A stretch of 14,844 bases of DNA. Origin: Candidatus Omnitrophota bacterium (GTDB lineage Bacteria; Omnitrophota; Gorgyraeia; JABMQH01). The position numbers and the translations under genes are program-made. The DNA lies in assembly GCA_026387595.1 (NCBI GenBank), contig JAPLLL010000042.1, positions 8,184-23,027 of the forward strand, in the 5' to 3' direction. Under the pieces are notes generated by a model, which worked only from the letters and a program-made list of their open reading frames with translations, had not been told where the DNA came from and did not search any database. Within the stretch, counting starts at the first letter, position 1. Each line of letters starts with the position of its first letter. Of this stretch, positions 1 through 7,637 are shown piece after piece.

Positions 1-1
1 A

Positions 2-2419
2 CGCCCACCGGAAGAACAGCGCAAACTCATGCTCGAGTACCTTGATTGGGTAAGGATCAGGGTCCAGGGCACTGACGGCATAAGGGGCGATAAGATCAGT
101 GATGCGCAAGCGCAGGGCTCCACAGAAGAACTTAAAAAACTGATAACCCCGCAGAATTTTAAAGAATACTCATACGCTTATGTAAGATACCTGATAGAAA
201 CAGGCAGAATGAAGCCGGGCGATGAGGTAGTAATAGGATATGACCCGCGCGACCCTACAGGCGAATATTCACGGGCCGTTATAGAAGGCGCGTGGCTCGC
301 CGGCGCCAAGGTGGTGGTCACGGGAATATGTTCTACCCCGGGCATCCCGTTATACATGATGTATCGCGGTGCCAAAGGGGCTATTGATATTACCGCAAGC
401 CATAACCCGATGGACCAGATAGGCATAAAATTATTTCTGGATATTCAGGGCCTTAAACTTTTCCCCGAGGATGAGTTCGAGTTAAGCGCCATATTTTATA
501 AGGCGCATAACGAAGGTTTTGACCCGTCGATACCCAAGGTCGGAAACAGTGTGGCAGAGGGCATAGTGGATGCGTCAGCTGAAGCCAGAAAAGTCATCGT
601 AGAGACGAATTTAAAACCGGTAAATACCTGGGCGCTGGATGAACGCGGCAGGCCGATTGATAAACCCCTGAAAAACCATGTAATAGTACTCGATTGCGCC
701 GCGGGCTCATTATCGTCAATAGAAGCAGGCGGGCAGCAGACGCCCGGGTTTGCTAAAGAGGTTTTAGAAGGCCTTGGCGCAAGGGTTTACGAGGTTGCCC
801 CTAATAAAGGGGACGGCAGGGTAAACCACATGAGCGGCCCTGCGGAGCTGGAAGGCAAGGCGAACGCGCCCATAACAGAAAAGATGGTGGATGACCCGAA
901 CGAATCCATTCATAATTTTCCCGTACTAAGAGAATTGTTTAAACAAGGCAGGCTTAACAGGGATAAGGTCCTCAATGGGGAAGTGGATGTTAACGGCGTG
1001 TGCGTAGATGCGGACGGGGACAGGCTTTTTATACTGCAGTATGTGCCCGGGTGGACGGATCCGGACGGAACGGAGCACGAAGACCATATCGCGATACTTT
1101 CGGGAGACGAGACCGCTTTTCTACAGGCCAAATATCTGCGCAGCGACAAATGCCCGTGGAAGGACGCGTATAAGGGCGCGATAATAGCCGGGACCATTGA
1201 GAGTGATTTCATGACGGCATTTTCCGGCACGGAATTGGGCCTTACAGCGGTCCAGACCGGGGTAGGCGATAAATGGATACTTTTGCGCGCGGCATTGGCA
1301 TGGGTAGAGGCCTCAATAAATCAGATAGAAAAAGCGTTGCCCAAGAGGCACGATGCATCCTTTGACGAGCGGATCGCCCAACTGCGCAAAGACCTGGACA
1401 GTCTTAAGGGCGACCCCAAGGTAAGCTCTGCAAAGATTACCGATATAATGAACAGGCTGTACGCGCTCAGGGACGATGCCGGTATTAATCAGGTTGATAT
1501 AGACAAGGCACTTTGTGTAATAGGGGCCATAGCGTATGCCGTAGGCAGGGAAGAGTCGGGCCATAATATCACTATAAGGATCCTTGAGACAAAAGACGGC
1601 CGCATAATACCGGTATTTTTCGGCGATTCGTTAAAGAGCGCTGTAAATACCCTGGTGTCTATTGAGAGGCTTTACCCGCGGCAGGCGGATGAAAAAGCGT
1701 CCCTTTCGCGGCTGGAAGAAATAAGACATCCGTTCAAGCCCGGGCACAAAATAACTTTGTATGCATATGAAGTAAATAAGGACAAGCTAAACGACATAAA
1801 AGACCCGCTCCAGGACCTGATTAAGGGTATGGTCAAGGAAAAATTTGGTGGCATGATAGATGCGATACCGCAGACCATTGCCGAAGAACCGAACGTCATA
1901 TATTTCCGCCTGTTTAAAAAAGGCAGGACAAAGCCCGAAGATCAGCTCGGCACGATATTTGTGCGTAATTCAGGCACCGAGGAAAAAACATCGTGTTATG
2001 CCAGAGGGTTTCCGGAGATGGGTCAGAAGTTAGACGATATAGTAGGTGAAATAAGACATTTTGTCAGCGTGAACATAAAGAACCGCGCAAGCCCCAAGGC
2101 AAGGGCTGAGCGCGTTATCCTGGCCCACCTACTGCGAAAAGGACTGAAAAGAGAAGGTGCTAACCGGTCTCAGCTGGAAACAGTTGTGCGCCGCGCAGGC
2201 CTGACATTTGACGAGAAAGGCTTCACAAGCCTCTTGAAGCAGCTGAAGAACAAGGAACACGTAATAGGCGCCAGGTCTACAGACGCAGGCGAAGAATTCA
2301 TAATATCCGACCGCGGTTACAGAGTTGCCTGGGAGGTTTTCAAAATACCCGGTGCCAGAAAAGCGCTTTCCATGCGCGAAGAAGAAGCTGCAGCGCGAGC
2401 CGTCCTTGCCGGTGTCTAG
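2..2419 (+). CDS. Phosphohexomutase (phosphoglucomutase/phosphomannomutase superfamily), probably 5'-partial
   Basis: Interconverts a hexose (or hexosamine) 1-phosphate and 6-phosphate in the cytoplasm; which sugar cannot be told. The four family motifs are present, numbered from the ATG at 29: the phosphoserine loop TASHNP (Ser124), the metal loop DADGDR (Asp327/329/331), the sugar loop GREESGH (506-512), and the phosphate-binding RNSGTEE (646-652). The N-terminal QGTDGIRG loop is also seen. Two additions are unusual. About 70 extra, mostly helical and charged residues (about 425-500) lie between TGVGDKWI and GREESGH. A C-terminal extension (about 690-796) looks like a winged-helix domain. 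The frame is open from base 2 with no good ribosome site before the ATG at 29, and the TDGIRG loop comes only about 17 residues after it, so the true start is probably left of the window. ATG 29 is the first usable start visible. Superfamily sure; substrate unknown. Confidence 0.9.
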   Translation, partial: RPPEEQRKLMLEYLDWVRIRVQGTDGIRGDKISDAQAQGSTEELKKLITPQNFKEYSYAYVRYLIETGRMKPGDEVVIGYDPRDPTGEYSRAVIEGAWLAGAKVVVTGICSTPGIPLYMMYRGAKGAIDITASHNPMDQIGIKLFLDIQGLKLFPEDEFELSAIFYKAHNEGFDPSIPKVGNSVAEGIVDASAEARKVIVETNLKPVNTWALDERGRPIDKPLKNHVIVLDCAAGSLSSIEAGGQQTPGFAKEVLEGLGARVYEVAPNKGDGRVNHMSGPAELEGKANAPITEKMVDDPNESIHNFPVLRELFKQGRLNRDKVLNGEVDVNGVCVDADGDRLFILQYVPGWTDPDGTEHEDHIAILSGDETAFLQAKYLRSDKCPWKDAYKGAIIAGTIESDFMTAFSGTELGLTAVQTGVGDKWILLRAALAWVEASINQIEKALPKRHDASFDERIAQLRKDLDSLKGDPKVSSAKITDIMNRLYALRDDAGINQVDIDKALCVIGAIAYAVGREESGHNITIRILETKDGRIIPVFFGDSLKSAVNTLVSIERLYPRQADEKASLSRLEEIRHPFKPGHKITLYAYEVNKDKLNDIKDPLQDLIKGMVKEKFGGMIDAIPQTIAEEPNVIYFRLFKKGRTKPEDQLGTIFVRNSGTEEKTSCYARGFPEMGQKLDDIVGEIRHFVSVNIKNRASPKARAERVILAHLLRKGLKREGANRSQLETVVRRAGLTFDEKGFTSLLKQLKNKEHVIGARSTDAGEEFIISDRGYRVAWEVFKIPGARKALSMREEEAAARAVLAGV

Positions 2420-2439
2420 CTTATAAACAGTTGTCCCCA

Positions 2440-2468
2440 TTGACAGTACATAGGATATATAATATAAT
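2440..2468 (+). promoter_or_regulatory. Consensus sigma70-type promoter of the six-gene envelope operon
   Basis: TTGACA at 2440-2445, a 17-base spacer and TATAAT at 2463-2468; a second TATAAT overlaps at 2458-2463 with a spacer of only 12. Both boxes are perfect consensus. A start of transcription about 7 bases after the -10 would be near 2475, five bases before the ATG at 2480, so the leader would be almost absent. The phrase taggatata in this promoter also occurs in the promoter at 14285-14312. Confidence 0.75.
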
Positions 2469-2479
2469 CAGCATATATT

Positions 2480-4885
2480 ATGGAAGACAAAGAGCAGGAA
2501 AATAAAAAATCTAAAAAACGCCTTATAGTTCTGATATTCGGCGTATTTTTCTTTTTGCTTCTGGCGGTCTTTTTGACTGTCGGGATATTTTTTATATGGA
2601 CCGGCAAAGAGAAAAAGGCCGAGTTAAAGGGCCTTGCCCAGCGCCTGCTTGAGAAGCCGGTCGAGATAAGCATGGAAAAAGGCAGGAAGAAACTCGCCCT
2701 CCAGCCCGAAGAAAAACCGAAAGAGATCCTGGTGGACGACTTTGACGTGGGACTTACAAGCGGCATATTCTCCGAGAGAAAGAACAGGCTCGGCAGCTAC
2801 CAGGGCACCTGGGCGATGAGGCCCAGTTTCGCTATCATAACAAAGTCAAGCGAGATACGGCGCGGGGATACGGGCCAGTCGCTTGTGATCGATTACAGGA
2901 AAGAGGCAGGATGGGCGGGCTGGTATACGCTTTTAAACGATATTGATATAACCCCGTATAATACCCTCAGCTTTTGGGTCCGTGGGGCCAACGGCGGCGA
3001 AAAATTCGACATAGGCCTTGCCGACTCCAGGATGCAGGAGCTTCAGATAGACGCGTTTTTCCTGGGCTCTGTCAACTCATTTATACAGGACGGCTTTGTC
3101 TCGAAGGAATGGAAACAGGTAAGGGTGCCGCTTGCAAGGGCCTCGTCCGAAATAAGCCTTTCCAAGATGGGCTCGTTAGTTTTCTGGTTCAGGCAAGGCG
3201 GCCAGGGCCGTATTTATGTGGAGGATATAAAGTTCACGAACGACCCTGAGGTAAAAAAGATAGAGGAATACAATACGCCCAGGGCGGAGAAAGACCTTTT
3301 GCACCCGAGAGCGATGTGGGTATGGAAGATAGACCCGGTAAGCAAGGTGCGCCAGCGCAGGGAGATGCTGCAGTTCTGCCGGACCGCGAATATTTCGGTG
3401 TTGTATTTATTTTTCCCGGAGTTCACGGAAGCCCCGCCTGCGGATTATTTTAAGTCGCTCGCCGAATTCATGAAAGAATCCCATCAGTCCGGTATAAAGG
3501 TGGAGGCGCTCACCGGCAACCCCACGTGGTCGCTTGCGGAAAATCACCACCTGGTATTGAATTGGATCAAATTTTTCCTGGAATACAACAAGGCCAGGCC
3601 GAAGGACGAACATGTAGACGGCGTTTCGCTGGATGTCGAGCCTTACCTTACCGCTGAATGGGAACAGGATAAGGAACGCATAAAGGCCGATTATATAGAA
3701 CTGCTGCGCAAATGCCGCGAGCTTGTCAACAGCTATGGGCAGGATTTCAGGCTGGGCGTTGCGATCCCGTTTTTCTATGACGTGGAAGACGAAGGCAGGT
3801 TTGAAAGGTCCATCCTTGATTACGTGGATTATATTGCCCTTATGGATTATTACGATACTGCCGAAGAAATAATCGACCGCGCGAAATTCCATATAAACCT
3901 TGCTAAAGAAGCGAACAAGAGGGTCATCATAGCGGTCGAAACCCAGGACCTGGTTGAGATGCATCAGGGCAAGCGCCGCAATACTTTTATCGAAGAGGGC
4001 TGGGAGGAGATGGAGCGCCAGCTCGACAAGGTAAAACAGGTGTTTCTTTTTGAGGCGAGTTTTGAAGGATTTGCAATACATCATTATGACAGCTACAAGC
4101 TCATGACGCGCGGCAGGAACGTCCCTACGAAAGAGCGTTTACAGAACCCCTATATCGTAAAAGCGGTTCCAAGGTCCGGCGATATAAAGATCGACGGCAC
4201 GCTGGACGGCTGGGACCTGGCCGCGCCTTGCGAAATAACGGATGAAAGGAACATTGTCTACGGGAGCGGCGCCTGGACGGGCAAAAACGACCTGAGTTTC
4301 AAGATCTACGCGAACTGGGACGATGAGGCGCTTTATTTCGCATGCGACGTAACGGATGATATATTCATACAGGAATGGCGCGGGGCAGATATGTGGCAGG
4401 GTGACCATGCCGAGGTTTGGCTGGATACGGATATAAGCGGGGACATAAACGAGGCGGTTAATTCAGCCGACGACTTCCAGTTCGGCATCAGTCCGGGCAA
4501 CTTTGTTGACATACCGCCGGAAGTCCATATCTGGACACCGGCCCTTCCCAAGGAACTTAACTATAAGGAGCTTATCAAGGTGGCCGCCTCAAGAACTCCG
4601 CATGGTTATATAGTGGAGGCCAGGATACCCCAAGAAGTGCTGTTTTATTACGGCCAGGTGTCCAGGGTGGGCGTGGAATCCGTGTCCCGGGGCGCTCAGG
4701 CCGAAACGATATTTCAGCTGCCTTCCGATGTATTTTTGGGTTTGCACAAAGGCTTCAGGATGGGTATAATGGCGGACGTCGGCGATACGGATGACAAGGC
4801 GAATCCGCAGAAATCACTCATGTCCACGTCGGTAAACAGGGTTTGGGGCGACCCGACAACATTTGGCGTATTGGAGCTCGAATGA
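2480..4885 (+). CDS. Membrane-anchored multidomain protein: CBM11-like domain, GH18-like TIM barrel, CBM9-like domain
   Basis: Probable envelope glycan-binding protein or glycoside hydrolase (801 aa). Residues 1-14 are charged and cytoplasmic; 15-40 form one hydrophobic membrane segment, so the rest is outside. Residues about 83-255 are a beta-sandwich opening with ILVDDFD and containing a GWAGWYT motif, resembling CBM11/CIA30. Residues about 275-545 are a TIM barrel: RAMWVW (277-282), DGVSLDVEPY (380-389, with Asp385 and Glu387 as putative catalytic pair), MDYY (455-458), VET and IHHY (533-536). Residues about 560-801 open with DIKIDGTLDGW and look like a CBM9/DOMON domain. The D-G-x-x-x-D-x-E pattern recalls the GH18 motif, but Ser383 replaces an acidic position. 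No ribosome site precedes the ATG. The gene overlaps the next one by 4 bases. The architecture is clear; enzyme activity is inference. Confidence 0.85.
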   Translation: MEDKEQENKKSKKRLIVLIFGVFFFLLLAVFLTVGIFFIWTGKEKKAELKGLAQRLLEKPVEISMEKGRKKLALQPEEKPKEILVDDFDVGLTSGIFSERKNRLGSYQGTWAMRPSFAIITKSSEIRRGDTGQSLVIDYRKEAGWAGWYTLLNDIDITPYNTLSFWVRGANGGEKFDIGLADSRMQELQIDAFFLGSVNSFIQDGFVSKEWKQVRVPLARASSEISLSKMGSLVFWFRQGGQGRIYVEDIKFTNDPEVKKIEEYNTPRAEKDLLHPRAMWVWKIDPVSKVRQRREMLQFCRTANISVLYLFFPEFTEAPPADYFKSLAEFMKESHQSGIKVEALTGNPTWSLAENHHLVLNWIKFFLEYNKARPKDEHVDGVSLDVEPYLTAEWEQDKERIKADYIELLRKCRELVNSYGQDFRLGVAIPFFYDVEDEGRFERSILDYVDYIALMDYYDTAEEIIDRAKFHINLAKEANKRVIIAVETQDLVEMHQGKRRNTFIEEGWEEMERQLDKVKQVFLFEASFEGFAIHHYDSYKLMTRGRNVPTKERLQNPYIVKAVPRSGDIKIDGTLDGWDLAAPCEITDERNIVYGSGAWTGKNDLSFKIYANWDDEALYFACDVTDDIFIQEWRGADMWQGDHAEVWLDTDISGDINEAVNSADDFQFGISPGNFVDIPPEVHIWTPALPKELNYKELIKVAASRTPHGYIVEARIPQEVLFYYGQVSRVGVESVSRGAQAETIFQLPSDVFLGLHKGFRMGIMADVGDTDDKANPQKSLMSTSVNRVWGDPTTFGVLELE

Positions 4886-6102
4886 AAAAAAAGTTCATAG
4901 TTTATAGCTTAGGGCTTAGAGTTTTAGTGTCGCTATTTCTATTTTTTACTCTAAGCTCTCAACTCTCAGCTCTAAGCTGCTTTGCGGCAACCGATCCCGG
5001 CGCCTCTCTGAACGACCTGCCGCCCCTTCCTAAAGAGACCGAGCTTTTCGCCAGCGAGAAATTATTCGGTTACCGGGGCAAGATAGGCGGTTTTGTCATG
5101 TCACCCTCCAGGGTCGGCGTGTATTACGACCAGAAGACGTTCTGCCCGTCCGATGAACAAACAAACCGCCAGGCCATGAAGGTAATGTATAAACAGGCGG
5201 ATAAAAAAAGTTTTTGCGGGGCATATGTTATATTAATGGCGGACCTTTCCCAGTATAAGACCGTAACCTTTATGATAAAGGGCCGCGACGGCAAAGAAAC
5301 CTTTGAGATCGGGCTTAACGATGTTATATCAAATAAGCGCGAGGACGCCGTGTTTATAGGCGCGATCAACAGGTATCTTCCCGGCGGCATTACCAAAGAC
5401 TGGAAAGAGGTAAAGATACCGCTTTCGGATTTTTACGGGCCGGATATATCAAAGGCATACAGCCTGATATTCGGTTTTAACCAGATAGGCCAGGGCGTGT
5501 TCTGGGTAGACGAAATAAAGTTTTTTAAAGAGGACTTTGTCGCAAAAGCCAGGGCGGATGATATAAAGAAAAAAGGCTATCTCTTGCTGGACGATTTTGA
5601 TTATTCGGACCTGAACCTTTTGGGCAGGAAGACCAATGCGTATAAAAAGCTGCCTTCCGTGTGCCTGTATGAGAGGGTCCCCGAAGAACATTACGGCCCT
5701 GAGGGCCGTTCGCTTAAGATGGATTTTAAAAAAGATACGACCGGCTGGTGCGGCTATTACACCATGTTGAACCAGATCGACGGAGAATATTACGACCTTT
5801 CGCCGTATAGATCCGTTTCGTTCATGGTGAAAGGCAAAAGCGGCGGCGAAAAATTCGAGATAGGCATGGCCGACAAGAACTGGGTGATCATAGGCGATTC
5901 ACTTAAAGCGGGGGGCGTGGATAAATACCTGGCCGGCGGCGTTACGACCCAATGGAAGGAAGTTGTAATACCGCTTGAGGATTTCGGCCTTCTGGATTTT
6001 ACGCAGATGGGTTCGCTTGTCATGAATTTCAGTGAAAAGGGCGAAGGTACGGTGTATATCGACGATATAAAATTTTATCTTAAAGAGTCCCTCGTCCCCT
6101 AA
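4882..6102 (+). CDS. Secreted protein with two CBM11/CIA30-like beta-sandwich domains
   Basis: Secreted, probably carbohydrate-binding protein (406 aa) with no recognisable catalytic domain. The signal peptide is MKKK, then a hydrophobic stretch, with likely cleavage after CFAA (about residue 36). The first domain (about 48-230) is the more diverged copy: it has lost the VDDF opening and reads SFCGAYV where the others have GWCGYYT. The second (about 233-403) is canonical, opening with LLLDDFD and holding GWCGYYT, GEKFEIGMAD, GDSLKAGGV and YIDDIKF. I chose ATG 4882 because it lies in an ATGA overlap with the upstream stop, follows GGAG at 4873-4876 by five bases, and starts the signal peptide directly. 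The TTG at 4843 would add 13 residues that do not belong to a signal peptide. The signal-peptide DNA contains an inverted heptamer repeat (4906-4978). Ligand unknown. Confidence 0.85.
   Translation: MKKKFIVYSLGLRVLVSLFLFFTLSSQLSALSCFAATDPGASLNDLPPLPKETELFASEKLFGYRGKIGGFVMSPSRVGVYYDQKTFCPSDEQTNRQAMKVMYKQADKKSFCGAYVILMADLSQYKTVTFMIKGRDGKETFEIGLNDVISNKREDAVFIGAINRYLPGGITKDWKEVKIPLSDFYGPDISKAYSLIFGFNQIGQGVFWVDEIKFFKEDFVAKARADDIKKKGYLLLDDFDYSDLNLLGRKTNAYKKLPSVCLYERVPEEHYGPEGRSLKMDFKKDTTGWCGYYTMLNQIDGEYYDLSPYRSVSFMVKGKSGGEKFEIGMADKNWVIIGDSLKAGGVDKYLAGGVTTQWKEVVIPLEDFGLLDFTQMGSLVMNFSEKGEGTVYIDDIKFYLKESLVP
4906..4978. repeat. Imperfect inverted repeat with 7-base periodicity inside a signal-peptide coding sequence
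   Basis: Arms 4907-4923 and 4961-4977 are complementary at 15 of 17 positions, plus the A4906/T4978 pair. The right side reads as successive 7-base units from 4947 to 4981 (tactcta, agctctc, aactctc, agctcta, agctgct); the left side as tagctta, gggctta. The element encodes the hydrophobic core of the signal peptide of the gene at 4882. Arms and units were read by eye; the origin is inference. Confidence 0.7.
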
Positions 6103-6160
6103 TATGCAAAACAATTAGAACTCGGGACGATTTTTACTGGAGTAAAATTTAGAAAAATCG
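6092..6160 (+). other. Competing stem-loops in the 68-base gap before the lipoprotein gene
   Basis: Two perfect stems share the bases 6128-6130 and so exclude each other: tcgtccc (6092-6098) with gggacga (6124-6130), and cgattttt (6128-6135) with aaaaatcg (6153-6160). The second stem ends on the first G of the GGAGG ribosome site (6160-6164) of the gene at 6171. This could tune translation inside the operon, or be chance in an AT-rich gap. There is no terminator-like T run after either stem. Confidence 0.35.
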
Positions 6161-6170
6161 GAGGATAAAA

Positions 6171-6788
6171 ATGAAAAAAAGTATAGTGGTATTGTTTTTA
6201 TTACTGTTTACCAATTACTGTTTACTAATTACTGGGTGTTCCGCGGCTGAATTCTTCATTGATCACTTTGAGAAAAACGTGAACTGCTTAGGCGGCCGCA
6301 CGAGCACATACGAGCAGCCTCCGTCAAGGGTGATGGCGATACAGACGGAAAAGGAGCGCTATGGGACGGCCGGCAAATCCCTCGCCGTTAAATACGACAA
6401 GCAGAATACGGGAGGCCCCAGGGGCGAAGGCGGATGGTGTGGATATTATTCGATATTAAAGATAGGCCAGAAATATTTCGACGCGGCGCCTTATACGAAA
6501 CTCACTTTCTGGGTGAAGGGCGAAAAGGGCGGAGAGAATTTTAAGATAGGCCTTGCGGACAGGCACTGGGAGCAGGTGGGCGATTCGGTTAAATCCGAAG
6601 AGGTAGGCGTATACCTGCCGGCCACGCACCAGATCACTGCCGAGTGGCAAAAGGTCACTATCCCGCTCGACGTATTTTTTATAGACATGAAAGAGGTGGC
6701 ATCGGTTACGGTTTGTTTTGAGCCGGATTGTTTCCCCGAAGGAAAAGGCGCGGGGATAGTGTATATAGACGAACTGGCGTTTGAATAG
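6171..6788 (+). CDS. Probable lipoprotein with one CBM11/CIA30-like domain
   Basis: Small envelope protein (205 aa) consisting of an export signal and one beta-sandwich, probably binding a carbohydrate. Residues 1-22 are a signal peptide ending in a fair lipobox (Ile-Thr-Gly-Cys, Cys23), so lipid anchoring is likely but not certain. The domain (about 28-205) shows the family marks: FIDHFE opening, GGWCGYYS, FWVKGEKGGENFKIGLAD, GDSVKSEEVGVYL and a closing IVYIDELAFE. It is the closest relative in the window of the next gene, and the pair looks like a tandem duplication. GGAGG at 6160-6164, six bases before the ATG, fixes the start. The DNA for residues 11-22 is a 7/14-base tandem repeat (6201-6234). 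Confidence 0.85.
   Translation: MKKSIVVLFLLLFTNYCLLITGCSAAEFFIDHFEKNVNCLGGRTSTYEQPPSRVMAIQTEKERYGTAGKSLAVKYDKQNTGGPRGEGGWCGYYSILKIGQKYFDAAPYTKLTFWVKGEKGGENFKIGLADRHWEQVGDSVKSEEVGVYLPATHQITAEWQKVTIPLDVFFIDMKEVASVTVCFEPDCFPEGKGAGIVYIDELAFE
6201..6234 (+). repeat. 14-base tandem repeat (2.4 copies, built of 7-base units) inside a signal-peptide coding sequence
   Basis: ttactgtttaccaa (6201-6214) is followed by ttactgtttactaa (6215-6228), differing at one base, and by ttactg (6229-6234). The unit itself splits into two related heptamers beginning tta. It encodes residues 11-22 of the lipoprotein, ending just before the lipobox cysteine. Confidence 0.8.
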
Positions 6789-6809
6789 AAAAGAAAGGAT
6801 TTTTAAGCT

Positions 6810-7619
6810 ATGCAAAAGAAAAGTCTGCGCGTTCTAAAGATAGGGCTTATAACGGTATTTAACCTCATATGCCTGTTCAGCATCATATATTGTGTTGTTA
6901 CAAGCGGGGAAAGAAGCCAGGCGGGCAGCGAGGAAGTGCGCGTGATAAAAGAATTTGAAGGGCCGGCCCAACCCCAGGCGCAGACGCCGGCAAGCCCTGC
7001 CGTTGCGGCGCAGTCGGCCTTTGCGAGACAGGCGAACCAGCAGCCGAGCATGCAGCCGACCGCAGGCGTGTTTGTCGTGGATGATTTTGAGGGAGAAGAG
7101 GTAAAAAATAAACTTGGCGGCAAAACGAACGTGTACGTAAGGGCGCCTTCAAGGATCATGATATCCCGGCGGGACGAAGCCATAAACGGGAAAAGCTCGA
7201 AGGTCCTTATGATAAAGTATGACAAAAAGAACACCGGAGGCCCCGGCGGGACAGGCGGCTGGTGCGGTTACTATACCACTATTAAAAACGAAAAAACCGG
7301 GCAATACATTGACGCTTCCAATTACAACTATATAACCTTCTTTGTCAAAGGCGAAAAGGGCGACGAGAATTTTATGGTGGGCTTGGCAGACGAGCATTGG
7401 GACAAGATGGGCGATTCCCTGAAATCAGAAGAGATAGGGGCATATCTTCCCGCCGGCAAGATAACGCCGCAATGGCAGAAGGTAAAGGTACCGCTTAACA
7501 TCTTCTTTCTCGATACAGCCAATCTGTCGTCGATAACGATAAACTTCGAGGCGGAGTGTTTCCCCGAAGGCGCAGGCATAGGCACGGTTTTTGTCGACGA
7601 GATAGCGCTGGAAAAATAA
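6810..7619 (+). CDS. Membrane-anchored or secreted protein with Pro/Ala/Gln linker and CBM11/CIA30-like domain
   Basis: Envelope protein of 269 aa. Residues about 8-30 are hydrophobic, best read as a signal anchor (a cleaved signal peptide is possible; the cysteine there has no good lipobox). Residues about 31-86 are a low-complexity linker rich in Pro, Ala and Gln that would hold the domain away from the membrane. Residues about 87-269 are one beta-sandwich opening with FVVDDFE and holding GGWCGYYT, FFVKGEKGDENFMVGLAD, GDSLKSEEIGAYL and a closing VFVDEIALEK. The domain is strikingly like that of the upstream lipoprotein, including the shared KYDK-NTGGP stretch. AAAGGA at 6794-6799 is ten bases before the ATG. 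The 21-base gap upstream fits co-transcription. Ligand not identifiable. Confidence 0.85.
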   Translation: MQKKSLRVLKIGLITVFNLICLFSIIYCVVTSGERSQAGSEEVRVIKEFEGPAQPQAQTPASPAVAAQSAFARQANQQPSMQPTAGVFVVDDFEGEEVKNKLGGKTNVYVRAPSRIMISRRDEAINGKSSKVLMIKYDKKNTGGPGGTGGWCGYYTTIKNEKTGQYIDASNYNYITFFVKGEKGDENFMVGLADEHWDKMGDSLKSEEIGAYLPAGKITPQWQKVKVPLNIFFLDTANLSSITINFEAECFPEGAGIGTVFVDEIALEK

Positions 7620-7637
7620 TTTTTAAAAAGGCTAAAT

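Noticed and set aside
3407..4084. 225-residue open frame on the minus strand opposite the first TIM barrel
   Set aside because: It lies wholly within a well-supported gene, has no ribosome site or recognisable motif, and is explained by the codon bias of the true strand.
4843..4881. TTG start giving the two-domain protein 13 more residues
   Set aside because: ATG 4882 has GGAG five bases upstream, a typical ATGA overlap, and starts the signal peptide at MKKK.
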